DNA of 25,467 nt from positions 1 to 25,467 of the IMG/VR virus record IMGVR_UViG_3300023180_000362. The stretch is one strand, 5' to 3'. The position numbers were made by a program, and so were the translations under genes. The stretch is from a virus. Shown piece after piece: positions 15,347 through 22,721 of the stretch (its first letter is position 1; each line of letters starts with the position of its first letter). Below the pieces are notes generated by a model. That model was not told the origin of the DNA, did not search any database, and was given only the letters and a program-made list of their open reading frames with translations.

Positions 15347-18300
15347 TTAGGCGTATTTACCTTTGAAGATAACGTCTCCAGTTGTTGGATGGACGTCAAA
15401 GTGTCGGTCTCCATCTCTTTCAGCGACTGTATCATACATGATTAAGTCTGTTGTTGCTGAAGAAGAAGCAACCAAAGCTCTGATATATCCATTTGCTCCA
15501 CCTAATTTAACTTCGAATGGACCGATATGTGATTTGAAATCTTCCAATGCGAATCCGTAATAAACTTCATCGTTATTAGAATCATCCATCCATAATCCAC
15601 CACCAGCTTGCTCGATTTGAGTTAATCTTAAATCAAGTGCTGAAACTGTAGTTGAATTAGCTTTAGTAGCAATGTTATCAGCATTTGTTTTGACCTGAGT
15701 ATCAAGAGCAGTAATCTCTCCAACAACGTTAGTTGCACTGTCGAGATAGTTTGTTCCACTTCTTGAAACATAATCACCATTGCTTGCGAGACCAACACCA
15801 GTTTGTGTATCATCTAATTCAGTCTGGAGAGCAGCAATGTTTGAGCTTCCCAATGAAGAGATAGATGAAGCATTCGAACTAACTTGTGTATCAAGCGCTT
15901 CGATAGCAGCTTTAAGTGAAGAAGCAGAGCCAATGTAGTTTGTAGAACTAAATGTTCCTAACAAACCTGTTGAGCCACTTCCAACCGTTCCACGTAAATT
16001 ATCCTGAACATCTCTTAAGTATTTCTGATTTGTATCAAGTGTATCTAAAGCTGCAACAACAGTTGATGATGAGTTTAGATAGTTTGTTCCAGTAATACTT
16101 AAGCTTCCGTCTGGTTGTAATCCAACACTCGCTTCAACAGTATCGATTTTACCACTTAGAGTTGTATCATCTGCTGCTCTTGTTGTCGCTTCAGAATCTA
16201 TATTATCCTGACGTGATTTAATCGCAGCATCTAATAACTCTATAGCACCCTTGATAGTTGTTGCAGAGTTGATGTAATTCTGACCACTGAAGGAAGAGAA
16301 TGTTCCATCACTTGCTAATCCAACCGCAGTTTCAACAGAATCAACTTCTGTTTGAAGCGCAGAAACACTACTTGAAGAAGCCTTAAGTGCTATTGCGTCC
16401 GCATTCGTTTTAACTTGTGCGTCCAACAGAGTAGCTTCTCCAACAACAGATGAAGCAGTATCAAGGTAATTACTTCCACTTCGACCAACATAAGCACCAG
16501 CAGTTGATAATCCAACACTTGCCTCAATAGTATCAATCGCAGAAACGTTAGTCGCGATATCTGTATCATTTGATGCAATATTATCTGCATTTGTTTTAAC
16601 CTGAGTATCTATACCACTAACTGCACCCTTTAGAGTTGAAGCAGTGTTATAGTTTCCAGTCAATGCAGTATAACTTCCATCAGAATTTAATCCAACACCA
16701 GTTTCTATCGCATCAACTTCAGTTTGTAATGCAGAAACTGTAGATGAAGAAGCTTTAGTAGCAACATCACTTTGTAGAGATGAGATATCAGAATCATTAC
16801 TTGCGATATTATCTGCGTTAGTCTTAATTTGAGTATCTAATGCATCATCAGCTGCTTTCAGAGAAGAAACTGAAGAAATGTAATTAGCACCTGAGTTAGC
16901 AACATATGCTCCAGCAGAAGTAAGTCCTGCACCAGTTTGTGTAGCATCAACCTCACTCTGAAGAGTTGAGATAGTGCTATTTACTGAAGAGATAGCAGAA
17001 GCACGTGTTGTTGATTCCGCAGAGATAGCATCAGCATTAGTTTTAACCTGCGCATCTAATTTATCATCTGCATCTTTAAGACTTGTCGCAGCTGTAAGGT
17101 AATTACTTGAAGAATTAGCTGAATAAGCTCCTGTTGAGGATAAACCTGCTCCGGTCTGTGTATCATCTAATTCAGTTTGAATACCACTTAATCCACTTCC
17201 ACCACTAAGAGCAGCAATGTCTGAAGCATTAACTGCGATAGCGTCTGCATTTGTCTTAATCTGTGTATCTAATAAACTATCAGCACCCTTCAATGAAGTT
17301 GCAGTGCTTAGGTAATTAGAAGAAGTTGGTGCAGAGTAAGCACCTGCTGAAGATAATCCTGCTCCAGTTTGAGTTGCATCTAACTCAGATTGAAGTGCAG
17401 TTGTAACCGAAGTATCAGCTTTTCCACTCTGTAAAGAAGAAATATCTGAATCATTAGATTGTATAGCTGAAAGGTTTGCTGCGATATCTGAAGTATTTTG
17501 TGAAATATCACTTTGTGCAGTTGAGATATCAGATTCATTAGTAGAAACACGAGATGTTAATGAAGTTAAATCACTTGAAGAAGCCTTAAGTGCAATGTTA
17601 TCTGCATTTGTTTTAATCTGTGCGTCAAGTTTATTATCAGCATCTTTTAACGAAGTTGCAGCAGTTAAGTAATTACTTCCACTATTCGCAGCGTAAGCAC
17701 CAGTTGTTCCTAATCCTGCTCCTAATTGAGTTGCATCTACTTCACTCTGTAATGATGCGATATCCGAAGCATTTGAAGAACTTCCACTTGTTAAAGTAGA
17801 AACAGTAGAAGAAAGATTAGAAATATCACCAGCATTCGTAGAAACTTGAGTATCGAGAGCATTAATTTCTCCTCTAACCGAAGTCGCAGACTGGATATAG
17901 TTTCCTCCGGAGTTAGCAGTGAAAGACCCGTCTGAATTAATCCCAATAGATGTCTGAGTTGTATCAACTTCAGATTGAAGAGTAGATACAGAAGTCGAAG
18001 AAGCTTTACCACTAACATCACTTTGGAGTGTTGCGATAGCAGCTTCTGCAGTATCTAAATCACTTTGTGTAGTATCTAATTGAACGTCAAGAGCATTAAT
18101 CTCACCTCTAACAGAAGTTGCTGTTGAAATGTAATTACCAGATGTATTTGCTGAGAAAGACCCATCTGCATTAATACCGACACTTGCTTCGATAGCATCA
18201 ACTTCTGATTGGTTAGGAGCACCTGTCTGAAGATTAGAAACGGTTGTCTCTAATGTATCAAGGTCATCCTGAGTTGATTTAAGTTGTGTATCTAATTGTC

Positions 18301-19471
18301 CGACAGCAGCTTTAAGAGTTGATGACGACGTCGCATAATTTGCTCCACTAATCGCAGAATAACTCCCGTCAGTATTTAATCCGACTGAAGCTTCGATAGT
18401 ATCTATAGCAGAAACATTGGCTGCGATATCTGTGTCGTTAGATGAGATAGCGTCTGCATTACTTTTAACTTGTGTATCTAACGCAGTAATTTCACCAACA
18501 ATACTTGTTGCACTGCCAAGATAATTTGTTGAAGTGCTTCGTGAAACATATGTCCCAGTTGAAGAAAGTCCAACAGCAGTATTCTGCGCTGTATTATCAG
18601 ACTGTGCTTGGACTGCCACACCATTTACTGTAAGAATGTCAGAAGCATTTCCTGATACTTGACCATCTAATGCTTCAATAGCACCTTTAATAGATGCAGA
18701 TGCAGAGTAGTAATTAGTCGAAGCCCATGTTCCTAAAGTCCCATCAGTCTGAAGACCAACTGCTGATTGAGTATCGTCTAATTCTGATTGAAGAGCTGTA
18801 ATAGCTGAAGAACTTCCGAGACCCGCAATAGCAGCAGTATTTGTTGCGACCTGTGAATCAACACCTTCAACAGCTTCTTTGATTGTCGCAGAAGCTGAAT
18901 AATAATTTGTATTTGCCCAAGTTCCTAACGTTCCATCTGTTTGTAATCCGACAGAAGCTTGAGTATCATCTAATTCTGACTGAAGATTAGCAATAGTTTG
19001 GGAAGTTCCCATTGTCGCAATTGCTGCAGTATTTATAGCGATTTGTGCGTCTAATAAACTATCAGCATCTTTTAATGAAGTTGCTCCGGATAGATAATTC
19101 GAAGTTGAAGGCGCAGTATATGACCCGTCGCTTGCTAATCCAGCTCCAGTTTGTGTGTCATCAATCTCTGTTTGAAGACCACCGATATTACCACCTGCAA
19201 GAGTATTGATTTGTGTCTGTAAATCTGCAAGTTCTGTATTAACTGTAGCGAAGAAGTTGGCATCATCATTCATTGCTGCGGCTAACTCGTTGAGCGTATC
19301 TAACGCGGCAGGAGCTCCATCAACAAGTGCGTCGAGAGCGGCTTTTAGTCCAGCAGGTGTAACTGCTAAGTCATCTCTGAGTCCGTCAGAAGCTTCTACG
19401 TCGGTGGAGAGCCTAACTGGACCCGCGAGGGAGGTAGAGCCTGTTGTCTTTTTGCTTGTTAAAATTGCCAT
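15347..19471 (-). CDS. Giant repetitive fibre protein, 1374 residues
   Basis: The N-terminal region contains DGAPAALDTLNELAAAMNDD (about 52-71), a motif common in tail fibre N-termini. About 17 degenerate repeats of about 65-70 residues follow, each with TQTGAGLxxxGxY, SxxNYLxxATSL and LDxQIKTNADxI. The repeats alternate a short beta loop with a helical heptad stretch, so a long trimeric coiled-coil shaft is likely. The last 105 residues are non-repetitive (GGGLWMDDSNNDEVYYG to HFDVHPTTGDVIFKGKYA) and may be the tip. The SD AAGGAATTAATTTAAA supports the start. The repeats are also similar at DNA level and could change number by recombination. Adhesion is inferred; no carbohydrate-binding or enzyme domain is visible. 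Confidence 0.72.
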   Translation of the reverse strand: MAILTSKKTTGSTSLAGPVRLSTDVEASDGLRDDLAVTPAGLKAALDALVDGAPAALDTLNELAAAMNDDANFFATVNTELADLQTQINTLAGGNIGGLQTEIDDTQTGAGLASDGSYTAPSTSNYLSGATSLKDADSLLDAQIAINTAAIATMGTSQTIANLQSELDDTQASVGLQTDGTLGTWANTNYYSASATIKEAVEGVDSQVATNTAAIAGLGSSSAITALQSELDDTQSAVGLQTDGTLGTWASTNYYSASASIKGAIEALDGQVSGNASDILTVNGVAVQAQSDNTAQNTAVGLSSTGTYVSRSTSTNYLGSATSIVGEITALDTQVKSNADAISSNDTDIAANVSAIDTIEASVGLNTDGSYSAISGANYATSSSTLKAAVGQLDTQLKSTQDDLDTLETTVSNLQTGAPNQSEVDAIEASVGINADGSFSANTSGNYISTATSVRGEINALDVQLDTTQSDLDTAEAAIATLQSDVSGKASSTSVSTLQSEVDTTQTSIGINSDGSFTANSGGNYIQSATSVRGEINALDTQVSTNAGDISNLSSTVSTLTSGSSSNASDIASLQSEVDATQLGAGLGTTGAYAANSGSNYLTAATSLKDADNKLDAQIKTNADNIALKASSSDLTSLTSRVSTNESDISTAQSDISQNTSDIAANLSAIQSNDSDISSLQSGKADTSVTTALQSELDATQTGAGLSSAGAYSAPTSSNYLSTATSLKGADSLLDTQIKTNADAIAVNASDIAALSGGSGLSGIQTELDDTQTGAGLSSTGAYSANSSSNYLTAATSLKDADDKLDAQVKTNADAISAESTTRASAISSVNSTISTLQSEVDATQTGAGLTSAGAYVANSGANYISSVSSLKAADDALDTQIKTNADNIASNDSDISSLQSDVATKASSSTVSALQTEVDAIETGVGLNSDGSYTALTGNYNTASTLKGAVSGIDTQVKTNADNIASNDTDIATNVSAIDTIEASVGLSTAGAYVGRSGSNYLDTASSVVGEATLLDAQVKTNADAIALKASSSSVSALQTEVDSVETAVGLASDGTFSSFSGQNYINSATTIKGAIELLDAAIKSRQDNIDSEATTRAADDTTLSGKIDTVEASVGLQPDGSLSITGTNYLNSSSTVVAALDTLDTNQKYLRDVQDNLRGTVGSGSTGLLGTFSSTNYIGSASSLKAAIEALDTQVSSNASSISSLGSSNIAALQTELDDTQTGVGLASNGDYVSRSGTNYLDSATNVVGEITALDTQVKTNADNIATKANSTTVSALDLRLTQIEQAGGGLWMDDSNNDEVYYGFALEDFKSHIGPFEVKLGGANGYIRALVASSSATTDLIMYDTVAERDGDRHFDVHPTTGDVIFKGKYA

Positions 19472-19508
19472 TTTAAATTAATTCCTTTCTTGACGTTTTT
19501 AATTTAGA

Positions 19509-19871
19509 TTAATTCTTTATGAAACCCACATATAAATCAACATCAACGGCTTGAACACCACTGAAAACAATCTTAAGTGCGTCAAATAATGGGTCTTCAT
19601 CACGTCCTATAATAACAACGTCTTCTCCTGCTCCTGCGTTTTCACCTTCTTGTGAAACGAATGGAAGGAAAAACGAACTATCAGCACCAGCAGGTCTGAA
19701 AGCAACGGTGAATGTCCCAGCAGCATCATATTCATTACATGCAATCTGAGCACGTGAAAACTCCTGACTTGGATTGAATCCTAAGTTTGAAGCGTCGAGT
19801 GTGATTTCGATTTGGTTATTTACAGCTTCTGCTGCTTCGAGAGTAAATCTTCTAACTTTTACACCAGCCAT
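19509..19871 (-). CDS. Small putative virion protein, 120 residues
   Basis: I do not recognise the family. The sequence is beta-rich and acidic, with strands such as KVRRFTLEAAEAVNNQIEITLDA, GTFTVAFRPAGA and FDALKIVFSGVQAVDVDLYVGF, and no Cys-rich or catalytic motif. Length, compact beta character and the position between KTSC and fibre genes fit a small structural protein, such as a fibre base or a head decoration protein. The SD AAAGGACTTTAAAA precedes the ATG. Confidence 0.6.
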   Translation of the reverse strand: MAGVKVRRFTLEAAEAVNNQIEITLDASNLGFNPSQEFSRAQIACNEYDAAGTFTVAFRPAGADSSFFLPFVSQEGENAGAGEDVVIIGRDEDPLFDALKIVFSGVQAVDVDLYVGFIKN

Positions 19872-19934
19872 TTTTAAAGTCCTTTCTATGTAAAAAATGT
19901 TTTAGTGTTGCAACTCTATAAGAGTGTGCGTGAA

Positions 19935-20195
19935 TTATGAATCTAATTTTTTATACGGATAATTCCCAACAATCTTTCTTGCTAAGAATCGTCCTTTACT
20001 TTCAGCAGATAAAAACTTTCTTCCGACACTATGTGGGACTGAAGAATATAAATATACTCCGCCTCCAGAGAATTTTACTATTAATGTATAAGTATATCCG
20101 CAATATTTTATATTATCTATATTGCTACTGTCTATTTTATTCTCTTCTCCATCAGAAAATGAATACAAAGAGGGGTTTATAGTGAATAATGACAT
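19935..20195 (-). CDS. KTSC domain protein
   Basis: This 86-residue protein has the KTSC pattern: an N-terminal strand with SSNIDNIKYCGYTYTLIVKF, then GGVYLYSSVPHSVGRKFLSAESKGRFLARKIVGNYPYKKL, matching the family's VYxYxxVP, A-x-SKG-x-F and YPY elements. KTSC domains are found in small phage and bacterial proteins, sometimes fused to lysyl-tRNA synthetases, and their function is poorly known. The start ATG has only a weak SD (GGGTG). The upstream region is very TA-rich and holds TATAAATG, close to the late element, 12 nt before the ATG. Confidence 0.72.
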   Translation of the reverse strand: MSLFTINPSLYSFSDGEENKIDSSNIDNIKYCGYTYTLIVKFSGGGVYLYSSVPHSVGRKFLSAESKGRFLARKIVGNYPYKKLDS

Positions 20196-20366
20196 TTATG
20201 GCACCCAATACATTTATACATATCATATATTATATATCTCATAACTTTAGTTTTTATTATATTTTTTTGTATTTATTTTAACGTTTATTGAAAAGAAAGT
20301 ATAATATGTATATATTTATATGCAGAACAGTTAAAAAACTTGTAAAATAATTACAGAGGAGAGTTT
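20196..20366. other. 171-nt divergent intergenic region
   Basis: This region lies between the KTSC gene (minus) and the plus-strand gene. It has no ORF, and it is almost entirely A+T with several TATA-type elements on both strands. It must hold the promoter for the plus-strand gene and perhaps one for the KTSC gene. Confidence 0.6.
20300..20305 (+). promoter_or_regulatory. Candidate promoter of the plus-strand gene (-10 TATAAT)
   Basis: A perfect TATAAT lies 61 nt before the plus-strand ATG. The sequence 17 nt upstream (TTTAAC) is a poor -35, so the call rests on the -10 and the need for a promoter here. Confidence 0.35.
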
Positions 20367-20630
20367 ATGAGTAAAAATAAATATGTTGTTGATGAAGATT
20401 ATGTCCCATATAAAAATGTCGCTGAGAAGGCAACTGAAATGGGTTATAAAATGAATACTGCAACTGCGAGACATGTGTTTTATCGTGGATTAGAAAAAGT
20501 TGCATACGGTATGTTAGTTGATAGTGGTATGTTCAGTCCATCAGAAGCTAAAGAAAAATGTAAAGAAGTGGCTAAATCTATTCACTTTCAACATGTAATT
20601 AGAGACATTATGGACGAATCAATCGAATAA
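20367..20630 (+). CDS. Lone plus-strand small protein, possible helix-turn-helix
   Basis: This 87-residue protein has the excellent SD AGAGGAGAGTTT and is the only gene read left to right. Residues 13-50 (PYKNVAEKATEMGYKMNTATARHVFYRGLEKVA) have the spacing of a helix-turn-helix: a helix, a short turn at GYKMN, then a basic recognition-like helix, as in small sigma region 4 or repressor-like proteins. The second half is helical and charged. Its last 12 nt overlap the 3' end of the terminase gene, tail to tail. Transcription against the main late direction suggests different timing, perhaps early, and a regulatory job. The DNA-binding role is inferred and no family is recognised. Confidence 0.65.
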   Translation: MSKNKYVVDEDYVPYKNVAEKATEMGYKMNTATARHVFYRGLEKVAYGMLVDSGMFSPSEAKEKCKEVAKSIHFQHVIRDIMDESIE

Positions 20631-22307
20631 ACCTGTAAAACGACTTGCGAATGGGTCGTCAGAATCAAACTTCTCAGTTTTGGTAATTCCTATTCCTCTC
20701 AATGCTTCTGTTATAACATCGTTATTAGTTTCTTCTTCAACTATATTTCCCATATGGTCGAGAACTTTGTTTCCAACGGCAATAACGTATGTATTCCCTA
20801 CTTTCTTTACTGCATCTAATGCATGGACTAATGAAGTTAATGTATCATCATGAGCAGCGCGTGGATATCCGACAGCTTCATCACACATTATATCTATTTT
20901 CTTTTGACAGTAATTATCACCATAAGGTAATCTAATCAATTGATTTTCAAATAAAACGGCGATATGATGGATTGAATTACGTAAAGCATTTTTTGCTGTC
21001 ATAACAACAGGTTTGACTGGTAATGATGTTTTCTGAAGTTGTTGAACATATAACGCACCGAAAGAATTTTTTTCTACCCATATTTCTTTAACATAATCAG
21101 ACCATTTCTCATACATAGAAACTATTGCATCCATAATCTGTTGTTGTGTTATACCACGTTCATGAAACATATCTAAAATCCATATAACACCATTTTTATC
21201 TCTTGCTAAAGTCCAACCACAGGTATAATCCGTATCTTTGGTTTGGGCTTTCTTTTTATCTCCTTCAATAGATAAATCCCAACCACATACTACTGTGCAT
21301 TCTTCTAAATTTATAGGAGGATTTAAATCAAAAGAATAACTACTTCTTTTAGCTATATCTACCCAATCTCTTTTAATTATTGCATCATCTTCAGATTGGA
21401 CTTGATTCTGCATCTCTCTTGCGAAAAGATGAGAACCCATACTTCTTCTTTCCATAAGTAAATATTCTATAGGTCTAAATTCAGGCCATAGGACTTGATA
21501 TTCCCCTTTAACTGAAACTTTATCTAAGTATTCATTGCCTTTATCATCTACTTTTGTTACGTAATCATAACTTTCTGGCCACTGAAGGATTGCGTTATCT
21601 TCGATTACTCTGTAAGTTGGGTCAGTTTTCATATGTGCATAAACATCTTGTTCGTGTTTTCTTGTCCCAATTACTAACATCATTCCACCTTGATTCAGAA
21701 TAGGTGTTACTGTCGCAGCTAACCAATCTCTTGTTTTCTGTCGAACACCTGGAGAAGCTGTAGTTAAATCATCTTCTAAGTCGTCAATAACAACAACATC
21801 CACGTGCGCTCCTGTTATTTTACCACCACTACCAATAGCTTCTAAGGTCGGGTCTACGCCTGTTCCGTCTCTTTTAACGTATAACTGTGTTGATGTCCAT
21901 TTAGTATCTTCACCTTTAAACGTCGGAATATCCTCACCGTTTGCCCAATCTTCTTTTATTTTATCAGAATCAAGGAATTGTTTTATTAATCTAACTCTCT
22001 TTTCTGCCTGACCTGCAGATGCTGAAATAAATAGGATTGATACGTTTCTATTCATACAGATTTGTCGGACACAATAACTAATCGCAAGTAATGATTTACC
22101 ATGACCACGAGGTGCCAAAACTAATAATTTCTGTTTTTCATTAGTTTCTTCCGCTTTTTTTTGCATCTCTTCAATAGTATTTATCCAGTTATTTCTATGG
22201 TCAGCTGCTTGCATTCCAAGATAATATGAGTCGAAGAATACAGGAGAAGCTATAGATAAAGCTCTTCTACCTTCAGAAGAAGCTAATAACTCGGATATAT
22301 TAGTCAT
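20619..22307 (-). CDS. Terminase large subunit
   Basis: This 562-residue ATP-driven packaging motor and nuclease has Walker A (APRGHGKS, 65-72), Walker B (VVVIDDLED, 171-179), a coupling motif (VIGTR, 212-216) and an RNase H-like nuclease with Asp344 (CGWDLSIEGD), Glu412 (WVEKNS) and Asp487-Asp488 (AAHDDTLTSLVHALDA). I chose the ATG at 22307: it has GAGG at good spacing and overlaps the stop of the NUMOD-like gene by 8 nt. The alternative GTG at 22349 would add 14 residues unlike a terminase start. No small terminase subunit was found in the window. It may lie outside or be one of the unassigned ORFs. Confidence 0.92.
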   Translation of the reverse strand: MTNISELLASSEGRRALSIASPVFFDSYYLGMQAADHRNNWINTIEEMQKKAEETNEKQKLLVLAPRGHGKSLLAISYCVRQICMNRNVSILFISASAGQAEKRVRLIKQFLDSDKIKEDWANGEDIPTFKGEDTKWTSTQLYVKRDGTGVDPTLEAIGSGGKITGAHVDVVVIDDLEDDLTTASPGVRQKTRDWLAATVTPILNQGGMMLVIGTRKHEQDVYAHMKTDPTYRVIEDNAILQWPESYDYVTKVDDKGNEYLDKVSVKGEYQVLWPEFRPIEYLLMERRSMGSHLFAREMQNQVQSEDDAIIKRDWVDIAKRSSYSFDLNPPINLEECTVVCGWDLSIEGDKKKAQTKDTDYTCGWTLARDKNGVIWILDMFHERGITQQQIMDAIVSMYEKWSDYVKEIWVEKNSFGALYVQQLQKTSLPVKPVVMTAKNALRNSIHHIAVLFENQLIRLPYGDNYCQKKIDIMCDEAVGYPRAAHDDTLTSLVHALDAVKKVGNTYVIAVGNKVLDHMGNIVEEETNNDVITEALRGIGITKTEKFDSDDPFASRFTGLFD

Positions 22308-22683
22308 TACAACCTCGTTTTGGACAACTTCCGATGTATTTATCTCCACAATGGAAACATGTTTTCTGATTCAGATGAGATAGAGTTCCGAATTCCCACC
22401 CTTGGTCTAACCATTTATCAACAGTTGATGTCAGTTTATGCATATGTATTGTTCCATCATTCATATAAACTCTATTACTTTTAAAAAACCATCCTTTATC
22501 TAAGTAATCTGAAATATCTTCATAACTAACTTTATGTTGAGCTCCGTCTTTAACCATCTTAACACCTCTAACAGATTTAGAGTTTTTCTCAGAAATAGCT
22601 TTTTTAGTTTCTAAGGTATGTGTATTCCCAGTATTACAACGTGAGATATGGTCCTTTTGTGCTTGTGTTAATGTTCTTCTCAT
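22300..22683 (-). CDS. NUMOD-like protein with C-terminal zinc-knuckle-like motif
   Basis: This 127-residue protein has an N-terminal block (THTLETKKAISEKNSKSVRGVKMVKDG, about 21-47) like the NUMOD-type DNA-binding helices found at the ends of GIY-YIG and HNH homing endonucleases. It is followed by two copies of a tail-associated motif, YLDKGWFF (61-68) and WLDQGWEFG (90-98). No HNH or GIY-YIG catalytic block is present. The end, CFHCGDKYIGSCPKRGC (about 109-125), has four cysteines as a possible zinc knuckle. The SD AGGAGAGACATATT is strong, and the stop overlaps the terminase ATG. It could be a remnant of a homing endonuclease or a recruited DNA-binding factor for terminase. A small-terminase-like role is possible but unproven. 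Confidence 0.55.
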   Translation of the reverse strand: MRRTLTQAQKDHISRCNTGNTHTLETKKAISEKNSKSVRGVKMVKDGAQHKVSYEDISDYLDKGWFFKSNRVYMNDGTIHMHKLTSTVDKWLDQGWEFGTLSHLNQKTCFHCGDKYIGSCPKRGCND

Positions 22684-22721
22684 AATATGTCTCTCCTTTA
22701 TTTATATTATATATATATTTT

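Noticed and set aside
12293-19471. CRISPR-like arrays
   Set aside because: The repeats are long, coding and degenerate, in frame with fibre proteins.
19912-19925. ACTCT-TAT-AGAGT hairpin after the KTSC gene as a terminator
   Set aside because: It has a 5-bp stem and no T-run directly after it.
22308-22349. GTG start for terminase
   Set aside because: The ATG at 22307 has a better SD and normal overlap with the upstream gene.
22699-22706. TATAAATA just before the NUMOD-like gene as a late promoter
   Set aside because: A start 6-7 nt downstream would fall inside the SD, so a normal leader is not possible. It may be chance in a TA-rich gap.
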